Of a stretch of 64,000 nucleotides of DNA, positions 42,871-56,753 are shown one piece after another. How positions within the stretch are numbered: position 1 is the stretch's first letter; the number at the start of each line of letters is the position of its first letter. The notes under the pieces are model-generated. The model did no database searches. It worked only from the letters and a program-made list of their open reading frames with translations, and had not been told where the DNA came from. The DNA comes from Pempheris klunzingeri (Eukaryota > Chordata > Actinopteri > Acropomatiformes > Pempheridae). The translations under genes were made by a program, and so were the position numbers. The stretch covers positions 3,510,885 through 3,574,884 of the forward strand of contig NC_092029.1 in the NCBI RefSeq assembly GCF_042242105.1, given 5' to 3'.

Positions 42871-45139
42871 CTAGGAAAAGCGAGTGCAGTAAGTAGACCT
42901 TACTTCACCTGGAGAACCGACTTTTACACATTCAAGTGTTGGACTATTTTATCAGCAGGGAAACACAGTAAGCACAGAAGTAATGAAATAATATGACTCT
43001 TAATGGCCGGTCACACAACAACAGCCAACAACTGTGACCGTCAGAGAGGATGACTTCTAATCTCTTAGTGAGATTAGTGTTAACTGTGATGAAGGAGAGC
43101 TAACACACCAAGCATTTAACATGGAGGGAGGGAGGTGTTTTTCTTGTTCGTTTCTTGATTGTCTCACAGAATATTTAACCGATAGCATGTAGCCTGATGT
43201 TTATGTACTCTGAATTTTATATCTACTGTCGTGGTGTGTGGTCATGAATGGTTGTCAGACATTTGCTTGTGATATTTTAACACGTCTTTGTATGTTTTGT
43301 TTTTTTTTACATTCATGAATGTATTTGGTCATTGGTTTCCCCTCTGATGTGCACTTCTATGGAGCCTGTTTTCCACTTAAAAAAGGATTACTTATTGGTG
43401 TACGTGATTTGAAATTGCCCTTTAATCTGTTTAATCCATCTTTAACAAAAATATTCTGTCAAATATTTTTTACTCTGGGTGATTCTGTTGAAAGTGCTTT
43501 AGCCCTCATGACCCTCCATCAGATGCCTTTTGGAGGAACAGCAGCTGAGTTTAAAACAGAAAAGTACTTCTAAAGACAAGTACGACAACCTGTTCTCATT
43601 TTACTCAACACTTAGTGATTTCATAACAGACCAAAGCACCAACAGCGTTACAACCTTCATCTTTGTCCAGGATTTTAGTATTAACATTTATTTTTTCTTT
43701 CCTAAACTGTCAACGCTGAAAATTGTAGCTCAGTTGATGACAAACATGTTTTTCCAATTTCCAGTCTGGCTTCCCGATGGCTCCGGGTCAGTGAGCCTCG
43801 GGTGAGGAGCTGCGTTTTTATTTAGCTCTTTCGGTGATTTAAATGAAGCTTTAATGGGTTGCGTTGGTGCTTTTTTCTGTTTATTTACAGCCACTGTGGA
43901 TATTGCTGCTCATGCTTAATATCCAGTACTTCTTAAAAATGATTTTTATTAAGATATAATTGTTATTATTTATATTATATATCATGCAGATGTTCTTGTA
44001 ATTGTCATTCATCACCAAGGTCAGTGAGTTCTTCCCTTTATGGCTTTGATCCCTTGAAATGAAGCAATATCTTTTGAATATTGTTTCCCGTGCTTCACAA
44101 GATGGCTCAAGAAATTCATCTGATTTTATGTCCTGTTGATTCTTTTCTCACTTATTTCCTTTGCTGTTGAAACACTTGATGGCACAAAGGAAAGCATGAA
44201 GCTTTAGGAGGCTTTACGAGTCCTTCATGAAGCAGCCCTGGCTCCTCGCTACATGTTCTGTATCCCCTCCCCTTCAAACCTGCTTTATCTTTTAGCAGAA
44301 AGTTCAATATTTGAGTGAAATTTTGCTCAAATCATACCAGTAATTCAGTAACTGAAATGTCGTGTTTCATAGGATAAACTGTCGTCTTCCTGCTCTTGCT
44401 TTATCTCCAGTAGCATCTCTACGTCTTAATGCTGGACCACAGCTCTGTAATCCAGATTTAGGTCTGTATGTGTTATCATTTTTGTATTTTAGTGCCAGCA
44501 GAGGAGTTGTCACCCGCTGCAGGCAAAAGAACCAAAACCACTACAAACACCAGGAGCAGAGTTTGTGAAGCCAGAACTCTTAGACTGGTTTTGATACGTC
44601 AGGATCCGAGGTGAACAGTCTTGGTTAAACATTTTGAGTTGGTTGCTCCTGAAGTCAAAGGATTTCTTTTGGTTTCATCCAGCGGCTGCACTGGACGTGA
44701 TGCTGTTACAGTAAAGGTGCTCCGTTCTGTAATGAGGAATGATGAAGAACTGCTCTCGTGTTGTGCCACCACCACCATCCATACAGAAAATATACAGTAT
44801 ATGTAATCTAGACCAGATTTGAATAAAGGTTCAGTCTTGTATCATTTGTAAACACATAAAGAAGGCACCTCGTTTTTCCATTTTGTGGGACATGATTTCT
44901 ATTCAAGTGACAATAGTTCAGCCAAACCTGCATTTAAAAATCTGTACATTTAATATGTTACTACTTGTTTTATAGAAGTTACGTGCTGCTATTTCATAGT
45001 ACCAGCAGTGTTATAACCACAGATGATTAAAAGTTTAATTCATGGTCATTTTGGGCTCCGTGTCTTCAGTGGAAATGATGTGAGGACTGTAAGCTGTCGC
45101 AGAGAGCATCAGGTAAGAGAAGCACAACATCTGGTCTCT

Positions 45140-45320
45140 AATATAATCAGCTGCAACTAATAATCACTTTAATTGGCGATGAATTTGTCAGTTAGATGCT
45201 TAATTAATGAATTAGCTGTTTGATTTAAAATGTCAGAAAATTGTGAAAAATGCTGATCGATTATCAAAACAGTTTGTAATTGATTTAACAGTTGAAAACT
45301 AATTAATTAATTTATTCATT
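45140..45320 (+). repeat. Interspersed repeat, 5' part
   Basis: Opens with GCTGCAACTAATAATCAC and continues with repeated TTAATTAAT and AAAATGTCAGAAAATTGTG phrases typical of a widespread percomorph repeat. Confidence 0.55.
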
Positions 45321-45934
45321 GTAGTGTTCTGTGTCCCAGCCCAGGTTTTACTGGACATTTTGAGGCTGTGGACGACATCTTGCGCTGAGGGAAGTTTAAA
45401 GTGCTTTAGTTAAGGCATGAAGTGCTATGAAAAGACGATAATGTTAGTTTAAAAAAAAAAAGAAGAACTAGAACACAAAAATAAAGTAAAATGGAATAAA
45501 ACTACAAACAATGACTGCTTTATTTTTCTTTACTGTCTTAAAGCATCTCACGTGCTGATGACTTGTTTGTTGTTTATAGGGTTTCATTCTTAAAGGTATG
45601 AACCAATGCTGGGATACCAAAAAGTCATTATTATTCCATCTGAAAAATAAAGATTCAATGACACTAATCAGCAGCAAGTTAAGAAAGAAATTACAAAAAA
45701 TACAGTTAATAGATGCCTATTAAGTGCACACTGGCCATTCATTAAAGTACTGAGTATGTTACAAAGAAATATTAAAAAAAAACTAAAAAAGATTTAACAG
45801 AAAAGTATACAATAGTGAAAATTACTTTGTCTGTTTGTTTGTTTTTGTTTTTATTCATTTAATTAGTTGTGACCTCTCAGATTTATCTTCCTCAGGTTTG
45901 GCTACTGTTAAATGTGCACAATGACACTGGTCTA

Positions 45935-46275
45935 ATCTAACTAAGTACATTTATATACTTGTACTCCACTTGAGTTTACTTCTACTCTACTACATCCCAG
46001 AGGCAAACATTGTACAATTTATTCTGACATCTTAGACATCTATAAATTACAATATACGACTATAGATTAAGCTACATCAGTGTATATGAAGTACTTAAAC
46101 TTAGATCCACCTTTACCACCTGCAAAATTAAAGTGGCATTGACATTAATCCACCATGCGTGCATCATATAATATTTGAAATAGACTATTCTGTATCATGA
46201 GTATTTTCACTTTAGGTGATTTATTCTAATGCAAAATTACTTTAACTTGCAAAAGAGCATTTCAGCACTGCAGTA
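45935..46275 (+). mobile_element. CAGTGGTGG-family repeat, plus copy
   Basis: Contains AACTAAGTACATTTATATAC and a following TACTCCACTTGAGTTTACTT, the body of the same family as 30642 and 32345. It lies just upstream of the gtf3c2 promoter. Confidence 0.5.
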
Positions 46276-46396
46276 TTGCTACTTATTGGTGAAAAGAGAA
46301 CAGATATGAGCAGCGCTGTCTGATGATCTCTGGTGCTTGCTGGGTTTGAACTCCTGACCGCTGCAGGAGGCGGTGGGTGTAGTTCCACCCTGTGAT

Positions 46397-46442
46397 GATA
46401 GGGGGCGCTGTGGGCCACCATGCCTGTACAGTAACATGGCGG
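46397..46442 (+). promoter_or_regulatory. gtf3c2: gtf3c2 promoter motifs (CTCF core, YY1-like)
   Basis: TAGGGGGCGCT at 46399-46409 matches the core of the CTCF motif. ACATGGCGG at about 46434-46442 resembles a YY1 site, often found at TATA-less start sites. They precede the CpG-rich first exon. Motif matches only. Confidence 0.3.
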
Positions 46443-46706
46443 GTCTGATATAGACACACCGGGAGTTTCAGCAGCCTCAATCCGCCGAATAATCGCCGGT
46501 GATGTTTATATTTTGCCGTTCGTGAAAGAAAAACGGCTGGATTCATGTGTCCGGTATGAGTCTGCGGCTCCGGTGACCCTCCACGGCGTCCTTCCCGGCA
46601 GCAGAGTTTGGGATTCGATCCCCGGTGGTCGGACTCTAGCTTCCCGGGTCCGGTACGAGGCGTTTCAGCCTTCGCCACCGAGGAGGAAGCCTCGGATCAC
46701 CGCCGG
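46443..46706 (+). other. gtf3c2: gtf3c2 5' UTR exon (CpG-rich)
   Basis: A CpG-rich stretch that ends at a CGCCGG|GTGAGT donor at 46706. The next exon starts after CTGAGCAG at about 47698 and contains the start codon. An ORF across this exon (from 46513) reads through the donor to a stop and has no recognisable content, so it is taken as untranslated. The 5' limit is unknown. Confidence 0.5.
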
Positions 46707-47776
46707 GTGAGTTTTTAAAGGCGTTAGTAGTGTCCCCGGTGACCGACACACCGATTTTAAGAGTGTTACGGTAATTTAACGCCAGCAGAAGAAGCGCTGC
46801 TCTCCTCGGCCACTTTAGCTAGTTAGCGTTAGCATTGTGGTGTTAGCTTAATAGCGTGGCTAGAGGAAGATGGTACTCACTGGTAACACAAACGAGTGAC
46901 AGAAGTGTGTTGCTGAAATAACTTGATACGTGGCATGTGTGGAGTTTGAAATGCATGCCGAATTGATGAGTGGTTCAATAATATTAGGAATATCAACTAT
47001 TCGTGTGTCTATTACCAAACGTGCATTTGCCAGTATGGAAGAAAGTCTTAAACTGTCACTTAACTGAATGAGGTTTGGTTTGTCAGCCTCAGACAACGCG
47101 ATATCGAGGTGATATCGGTATTATGCCTGGCTCTATGGCACCACGTTCCCACAGTGATTATTTTCAAGCTGTCAAGCAATGTAAAATACATTAAAGACAT
47201 TTCTAGGAATGTTACTTACTCTCATTACAGGCTGTTGAATTGTAGCTGACAACTTTCAGTCAGTCAGTCAGTCCAGACCAAAGGAGGAAGCACTGAGGAA
47301 TGATGATGATGATGATGAAATATTACTGTATGTGTGTGTCACTGTATGCCTTTAGAAAATATTGTGAAATATTATATATATATATATCATATTGAAATAA
47401 TGTGACAAAAACAAAACAGTGACATAACAGAAAAATAACAGACAAAAGATGTGATGATCGTGGGTAAAGTGTGTAAATGTGTTTGTATTGATCTAAATGA
47501 TGTAAATGTATGTACGTATCAATGTGGTGTTACGGTCACTAATAATAATGACAATAGTAGTAACAATAACAAGAAATGAACATAGAAGTTAATATTCAGT
47601 CATGTGTTTGGACCACACTGTCAGAGGTCATGTTTCACAGATATTGCGGTGTGGTTAATGGATGCTATGTCTGTCTTTCTGTTTCCTGTCTGAGCAGCAG
47701 CAAAGCCAGAGTGAGAAGAAACCTGCTCCACACATGAGGAGGCATCTGACCAGACAGCCGCTGCACAAGATCCCCG

Positions 47777-50700
47777 ATGGATCCCACTGACCCTGGACAA
47801 GGTTTCTCTGCTTTTCTGACTAGCTGTCACATTAAAATACATTCGGCGACTATCTATTACACAGGTGTCCTGGAGGTAAATACGGTTAAATGAGTAATTT
47901 GTACATCACGGTACTGTAGCAACAGGAAATGGAGTTACAGGTTCTTGTCCACCAACAATTTTGCATTAATTCATTCAAATCCAGTTGTACCCTCGACACT
48001 GTGATGCTACATTTGATGCTGTTTCAGCAGTGCTGTCCAGCTTTGGCTGTTGGAGCTAAGTGAACACATGCCACCGTGGATCTTAATGCAGTGCAAAATA
48101 AGCAAATAATAATGGATGATAATAATCTCGGTTTGGTTGGAGATATATATGTTTTGGATTTTGCAGAGTAGGCAGCATTGTTTTACCCTTAAACGCATGT
48201 TAGGATGGTAACAATATTGTTTAACAGTAACAACTGTTCATTTGTGTGCTCAAAGTAAGTAATTCAAGACTGTGAATCAATATATGCTCTCCCTCATGCT
48301 CACTTTGTTTAATTGCCGGTGACACCTGCCATATTATCTGTCACTATGTTGCAAAATATGTTTTTGTTTTGTAAGGTTGCAGCCTGTGAGCGTAACCCTC
48401 AGGATTTAAAACATTTTTTAATTCTAATTTATTGAACTGATTTCCGTTTATACAATATGCTGTACGTCTGTGTGCTCCTCTCACAGGGCAAGACAAGCCA
48501 TCAGAGCACGACTGCAATTTAACGGCGAGCTCCAGAGGGCGACAGCGGAAGAAAAATCCCAAATATTTTGATTATGAAACGGATGACGCAGCTGACGCGC
48601 AATGGTCCCAGGGGAAAACACGTAGAAAGAGCTCCAGAGGAAGTGGAAGAGGAAGAGGTAGAGGTAGGGGAAGAGGAAGAGGAGGAGGAGCAGCCTCTAA
48701 AAGGACTCCGGCAAAGAATAGAAGAGCTTGGGATGCCACAGAGGAGACAGACGATGAAGATACAGAAGCACCTGACAAAACACCTCAAGAATCTGATGGA
48801 AAAACCTCAGAGGAAACTCCTAAAAAGGCAGTTAGAGCCAAGAAGACCCCGGCCAAAAAAACTCCTGCCAAAACAGCTCCTGCTGTAAAAACTCCCGCCA
48901 CTGATGGTGGGAAAGGTGGAGTAGATGCTGTGCAGCAGGAAAATGGGACACCAAAGCCAAAGAAAACGTGCGTGAGGAAGCAGCCTAAACAGGAAGTAGA
49001 TTCAGTGACAGAACCACCATGTAAGGAGGCTCAAGGAGGCGCTCCGATCGAATCTGAGGAGGAGATCCAACCGGGTGGCCGCCGCAGGAGAGGTGCTGCT
49101 AAAGCGTAAGTTACAAGTAGTTTATATTTACTGCATTCAGCTACAACATAGCTACGTGTGTTTTCCTCCTCTGTCAGCCATGAGTTCTGTATACAACACT
49201 AGAACTACAAGATTCCTCCGTGTATACAAGATCACTCTTCTTAAAAATGTTGTTGAACATTCTTCCAGGGCACTGAAGTACCTCCACATTTTGGCAAAAG
49301 AAGTGCTCGGTCATCACAGCGATGAGTCCAGCCCCCAGCCAGGGGCCAACAGTGATAGTAGCCACACAGAGCAGAAAAGTCGCAAAGGAACCAAAGGTAC
49401 AGTGTAAATCTTTCACCTCTCAACACCATGTTGGAAGTCACCACCAGTGACACCTAGTGACTGATGCTTTTTCTCAATGCAACAGGCTTGACTTGACAGT
49501 GAAAGCTCAAATAAGATCATCTCGATCACAGACTTGGTCGTGTTTTTGTTCCAAACAAGTCTAGTTAAATGTAAACAGTGGGAAATTGTGCAAAATGTCA
49601 CACAAACAGTGTCGTCACTAAGGACACCTGCTGTACGTCTGTTCAAAGGTAAGATTAAAAGTCACGTCACACTTAACCAGCACTCTAACGTTTACTGTAG
49701 TGAATATGACCAGTCATAATCAGAAGACGTGCTATTTTTACGTCACTACGGTTACGAATACAACCCAACTCCTTCCTCAGGGAGATAATAGGTTGTTGTT
49801 ATTGCTCTCTCGCACATATTGATCAGTTCAGGACTGTGGTCATTTAAAAAAAAAAATAAAATAAAAATCGGATCTTGGCACATAAATACGAGCTGGCCAT
49901 TAATGTTGTTGTTTTTTTCCATAGCTTACCCAACTCTGTCTGTGCTCTTTAAATGCTGATTCCTGACTTGTTATGCTCATGATGTGGTCACTGGTAAGAT
50001 AAGAAGCACATGCTGTAGGTCAGGGTTAGGCCGTTACTCTCTCATGACGTATATCAGTGTACGTTAATAACGGTGTTTATCTGTGTTTCCCTCGTACTCT
50101 AACACCAGTGAAGATTCCCTCACACTCTGGCATGAATCATTCTTTACATTGCTGCAGGGGGTAAAGGTCAGAAGAGGAAACGTCCTGATTATAACAGTGA
50201 TCCTCCTGAAGATGAGGACTTCGTCCCAAATGCTGAAGATGAGGAGGTGGAGCAGATGGAAGATGAAGATGAAGAAGCAGAGGCCTCTGACTCAGACGGG
50301 GGGAAAAGTCCAGCAAGTTTTCACATCAAAAGAACCTATGTTAGTAGTTTTCTCTCATCACTTTGAAACGTGAAAACTTGAGGCTCTGGCTTTTGGTTTG
50401 GTGGATACTGGTCATGATCACATCTTACTCCCCACCTTAAAGAACACCACTTAACTTGATAAAACAGCAATGACAGCACTGTGTTTCATTTACAAATCAA
50501 TGGATTCATGACTGATCAAAACCAAGTCATGGATAAGTTTTAATAGGAAACAAATTGAAACGTTCTTTAAGACAAAGTTTCGATCTTTGTGGAACTATTA
50601 TTGAAAGGTGAACAATAACAAGAAGGGGCCATGTAAACGCACCCAATCTCCTTTTCTCCTGCAGACAGGCCCAAAACAGAGAACAGGGAACGGACTCTTC

Positions 50701-50924
50701 ACCAGCGTCATGAGAACAGTTTGGGAGGCCGCTGAGACGACCAAGAAATTGTGAGTAGCTTTGCGAAGTTTGGCCGTGGTTATTAACTCAGCTGTGAAGT
50801 TATTTCACAAATTCAGTGATGAACTGATGAGCACAACAACAGTGGGACAAGATGCCACTCAAAAACAAGTACTTGGTTACCAAACTGCTGGTTATTTTTA
50901 GCCCTGGTGTGTGTTTGTGACATA

Positions 50925-50964
<40 letters not shown>

Positions 50965-53871
50965 CCAGCCGGGAGGAGCATTACAGCAGCTGGGTGTTCC
51001 CAGAGTGGGTCCCATCGACAAAAGACTGGCACCCTGTACCGGAAAGGTAGTTCACCTTCACCCTTTGTAATTAGTGAGATAATCCAGTTGTGTGCAGGAA
51101 AAAGGGGGTTTGTATGATGCTCAAAGTATAATTGTACCATGTTTTAAAGCTTTTTTATTCTGTTGTGAAACACTTTTTGCTCTCAAAAGAAGCTCTAGAG
51201 ATGAACTCAGCTTTCTACTCTGGCCAAGCTTCTCTCACTTTGATGCTTTTTTTATAAAAAAGATTTATCTATTGAAGCATCTCACCTCAGGAAGCCATGT
51301 TGGTTCTCAGTTATTAGGCAACAGCTGATTATGTTTCAAAGCTCACAGCCTATTTGTCTCAAAAAATCTGAAGAGATGTTGTTAGTTTGTCTGCTGTTTT
51401 ATAAACGAAGACGTGATCATTTCATCACTGCAGCATCTCGCTGCATGTCAGATTTTTTGTTTTGTAAATATTATATTATAAAAGGGAATATGCTGATACT
51501 TCTGGTACATTTGCATAGTTTATACTTTATATATTTTTGATATATGACAACACAACTATAAAAACAGTTGTATTACTGAGATATCTGATTTACAAACTTG
51601 GTCATTCAACAAAGCATGGTGTCTTTGCTATATGTGTTCTATAGCTATATGCTCTAATACAGCATCAACCCTCTCTTATATAAGCTAACTATTAAAGGTC
51701 TTTATGTCTAATGTGTCACTCAGTGATTTGGAGAAGTACCTGCCTCAGGAGCATCAGTCGGCCGCTTTCAGTGTGTCCAGAGAGGGCATCAGAAACGAGG
51801 ACGTGCCTCTTCAAAGACTCCGCAGGTGAGACTGAGAATCACACAAACTTTAAAATATCCACAGGATCAAAAGCAGAATGTACCAGAGAAATGTGTGACT
51901 ATCATATCTATAGATGGATAACTGTGCTCTGTGGTGTCTTCCTCTTTCTGTAACTGAGCAGGTTGGCAGCAGTGCCTGCTCACCCGGAGCGCTGGGACAT
52001 GATGCTGTATGCAGGTGGACCACTCTGGGCCATGGAGTGGTGTCCTACACCCGACGGTGCTCCGGCATCCCAGTTCTTAGCTCTGGCCTGCCATCGAGGC
52101 ATGGACGACCAGCACTACGTCAACCGGATGTACGCGGGACCTGGACTCGTTCAGCTGTGGGACGTCGGCAAGCTGGAGTGCGACAGCAGGTACAGCTGAC
52201 GTGAGCGCACTGGGGTTGTTTGAGGGCTGTTAGAGATGCTGTTTGGATGGAGGCTTAAATTCCTTTGACTGATTTTTTTTGTCGATGTGTTTGTGTGGAA
52301 TTGCCACTGTTAATCAACACTTTTGTCTTTCTCACCATTCGTTTGGGTCTTACCATTGCAACGTGGTGTTTTCTCCTCCTTTGTTTCTTATGATTCAGCT
52401 CATATTGTCTCGCTCATCCTTCTCTGTCTCTGCAGACCGGACTCCCAGCCAACCTTGGCCTATGGCTTGGCCCAGGACAAAGGCTTCATCTGGAGCCTGA
52501 AGTGGTGTCCTGCGGGCGGCTGGGAGCCTCCCAGCTGTGACAGAAAGGTAAAGTGGGCCGACACATACATGAGTTTTTGAAAACCTGTTCTCCAGTTGCT
52601 TATAACTACCACTTTGTGACATATAATTAAAGCCATTTAAATCCCCCACCCCCAAAGGCTCCTTTCCTGCCCAGACTGGGTCTTCTGGCAGTCGCCACCT
52701 CCACCGGTGTGGTCACCATCTACAGCCTGCCCCACCCCGATGCCCTGCACTCCAACAAGCAGCTACCCAACTCTGGTAAGTATTGTAACAACGATATAGT
52801 GTCATCAACTGAATGTGGTCACGTCAGGGTTGTGCATCGATCAGGAATCATTTTTACAGACCCCCACAGCCATGAGGTGTTCAGCAGAGGGCAGTGTTGC
52901 CTTTCTAGGGTCTCATGTCTGATTCCCGCTGCAGCCTGCGAGCACACAGGACTGCAGTAAAGCAGGTTTTTGAATCATGGCAGCACTGTAACGTGTAACA
53001 GCTCCGTTATGGATTTGTTCACGTCTCACTAAACCTCATGCAGCTGCTGACTTTAATATTTGCTTTGCTGCAATGCATTACACACCTTCCTTCACAGACG
53101 CATCCCCTCTAACCCACAGCTCTTCCATCCATATTCTGACCACTAACAGAGGAGAACTGAGGTTGAGAACAGGTGCTTTGATCATGTCCGTCTCCATAGT
53201 CACTGTGAAGCACCCTTGTGAGTGATTCAGTGTCGCGTGGATCCATTTGGTGACTCAGACATTTGGAGTTGCCATGAAACTGCCATTGAGCAGATTTTAT
53301 ATCTAGTAACCAGAGGAGGAGGGACCCCAGATGTGTTGGACCAACTGGAGGAAACAGTTTCAGCAATATTCATACACATTTTCACCACATAGTTAAAACA
53401 TTGTCTCATTTAGGGTCGTCTTCTTGTTATTATTATTATTATTGTTATTATTAAATTGTCATTAATTGGTCCATTAAAGGTCTGAACAGCCATTACAACA
53501 TTATTTTGTCCGACAGCATTCTCCGTTTACACCGATATAAAACAGAAAAGCAGCAAATCCTCACAACAAGGACATGGGAGCCACTGAATATTTGGCATAT
53601 TGATGGACTGAGTATCAAAATAGTTTCTGATTAATTATCTGTTGATCAACTATTTGTCAGTTTATTGTTTTAGCTCCAGTCTCATTCAATTGAAATCAGT
53701 TTACAGGCGTTTATACACAACTGGTTTCACTCAGCAGTAAGTATGTTATCAGTCAAACAGCATGATATCCATCATATCAGACATGGACCTCATTAACTGG
53801 ACGAGATCGTGTATTCAATAAGAGGACGGCATCCATGAAGACCCTCAGTCTCCTTGTGTGTGTATGTGCGA

Positions 53872-53906
<35 letters not shown>

Positions 53907-54077
53907 TGCTCTCCAGAAGTGTGAGTGTATGCTGACTGTATAGATGCTGGAGGCTGTGGTCTAGTCTATTCAGATCTCTGCATCAGCCCCCTCTGGGGCT
54001 CTGCTGATAGAAGACTGTATGAACAAGATTAATGGCCATCTTATCTGCCACATCCATCATACACAGAAACCTGGTTA

Positions 54078-54119
<42 letters not shown>

Positions 54120-56687
54120 GTGTCTGCCCGGCGGTGCAGGCTAATCTGATTTTAAAAACTACACCAATCTGAGATCATAGCCAGCACCTCGACAATCATG
54201 CACTTTGCATCATATCACAGTCGACACAACCCTCTCACGTCCCGCTAAGCCTTGTGTTGTAGGTGCATATCTCCTCTGTAGCTCACTGTAACATGAGGGC
54301 TGGCTGATATTTGTGTCTGTGGGGTGCTGATAAAACATAAATCTGCATCTCAGCATATATTCAGCATTTTGTGTGGATAAATAGTGCCTCGATATTTGGC
54401 TATTCTCACAAGGAAAACTGCAACTAACTCGAAATTCTTCTACATTAACTTGCTCCCTTCCGTTATTCATCTATATATGTATCATACTAGCACGAGTTGG
54501 AAGAGGCAACAGCACAACTGCCTTTACTTTGATTTAAAGGCCCCGTTATAAAGGAGTTTATGCTAATATTTAGATGAATGATGAAATGCAGTATGTTGGG
54601 TGACAACAGACTCCGCTGGATTACACATTGCTTGGTTTTATAATCAAGAAAAAAAATTTCCAATGCAGTTTGGACATAAAAAGTCATATTAAACCTGACA
54701 TTTCATTCTTTTTTTTTTTTCCTTCCCTCCCGTTGCTTCATGGCCCCTGGTTTCCATTTTATTTTGTAGCTTTGGGTCATTGGTCCTGTTTCCAAAGAGC
54801 TACTCCATCAGCCCCCTGCTGCCAACCATAGGTTATTGTTATTGCATAGAAAGGTTGCAGAGCACTCACATTTGAAGATATCTCATAAACACACACACAC
54901 ACCTGACTACAGTGAGAGACTTGACCTTGTTATTAATCTTGGACTAATACTGACCTTTTGAACGGGGTCAAAGAAGTCCTGAGGTCTTGACTCTGTGTTT
55001 GACCAATACAACCAACAAAAAATGTTTTTAATAGTTTGGATTTTTGTTAAATTAACTGTCTACTTACAATTTCTGTCACATAATTTGGAGCCTCTCATCA
55101 GCTTGACTGTTGGGCAGACAGGAAAGTGTATTTTGAGGTGGCCCCAGAGATGAAGATGGCCAGTGAATAGCTTTTATGTTCTTTGCTTCTTTTAGCCTTT
55201 CATGATAAGCACTAATTGAATGCAGATTAGCTCTCTGATATGACCGTGGGTGGGAATAATCTGCATGAGGCTGACTGTCAGCCAAAAGGGTTAAAGGTGA
55301 AGCTGGCTTCGACGGGGTTAAACACCGCGTGTCCCGTCTCTCTCTTCACCAGCTCGGTGCTGTTTTGGACAGATAATTATAAATGGCTTTTGTCCATCCG
55401 ATCACCAGAATGAATGAGAAGAGGAGGCTGTTAAAGCTGCAGGAGGGGGCTGGAGGTGTAAGGGGGCTACGCGTGGAGAGAAGAAGAAGAAAAAAAGGAC
55501 AAAAGGGAGAATGTGAGATGGCGTGGGGAACGCACATAATTTACAGCGCTGTTCCCCATCAGACAAGGATCTATAATTGAAATGACAAAGAAGATGCATC
55601 ACCAAGCCAGTTGTTAGTGTTGGAAGCTATGAATTTTAGGTCTAGTAGCTGACACTTCTTGTATCCATACTCTGTCAATCATCAAGGACTTACTCGGGAT
55701 TCAGCGGGGAGGGAGGTGGATGGGGGGGGGTCACGGGAAGGCCAAGTTAAAGTGCTTCAGTTTGTGTTGTGCTTTTATCGTGTGATGCAGGATAATTAAT
55801 GTCATCAGTTCTACCAGACAAAATATGTTACTACAGTTCGCACAGTGCAGCGGTAGTGTTGTGCTCATCTTTGCTAAACCACAGGATTGTTTGAATCTGT
55901 TGTGGACTTTGTCAAGTTTCAGGTCACAAAAGGTGACTGCTGCATGTTTAACACTGTTGGAAAACCATGTTGTCAGATTAGTAATTTAGCTGAATTTCTT
56001 TATTTTGGCATTTTATGCAAATTAAATATAAAAGAGGCAAGAGATGATCAATAATCTATCATATAGTAAGTCTATAGTAACTAAATGTAACTGTAGTAAC
56101 ATCAGTCCGGACTTGATTTAGGACATAAAGGTATGAGTGTGTGCTGTTCTGAGGCCGGGGTGAGGTGAAAGCTGTGGAAGCGAGAGGAGGACACCGTATT
56201 GATCTGAACTCTCAGTAATCTAAATGGGAGGAGGAGAGGAAGCTAATGATGGGGAACAGCCTGACACCTTTTTTGTTATTGGATTTTACATCTATTAAAC
56301 ACAACAGTGATTGTCAAGGCAGGCACAGCAGCATTATTTCTAAAGCGGTGCTTAACATCCACTCATTTTTAGCCCCACACCAGGGGAGGAACTCTCCGTC
56401 TGACTATTTGATCCAGAGTGACTCGTCTCAGCATCTATTGGATGGGTTGCTGTTACACTCGATACAGGCGTTCATGTTCCCCAGAGGATGACCTGTACCT
56501 TAGGTTAACTTCTGTGATATTAACATTAACAGGTGAAAGTTGCCACCCTTCAGTGTGAGTCAGGATTCCTCAAAAACTAATGGCCCAATATCTTTGAGCT
56601 TAATGCTACATTAGCATGCTAACATGCTAAACTCTATTAACCATTAGCATGTTAGTTACACTTTAGCTCAGTGCACAGCCCCCACCT

Positions 56688-56753
<66 letters not shown>

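Larger units (their letters stand above)
41151..44850 (+). other. znf512: znf512 3' UTR and downstream region
   Basis: Non-coding after the stop. A common fish repeat lies at 42185-42420. The first clear AATAAA I see is at 44822-44827, which would give a long 3' UTR of about 3.7 kb; an earlier non-canonical site cannot be excluded. A short minus-strand open frame at 42674-42870 is described separately. Confidence 0.4.

Noticed and set aside
46513..46710. 65-codon ORF upstream of gtf3c2
   Set aside because: Runs through the splice donor at 46706; taken as 5' UTR.
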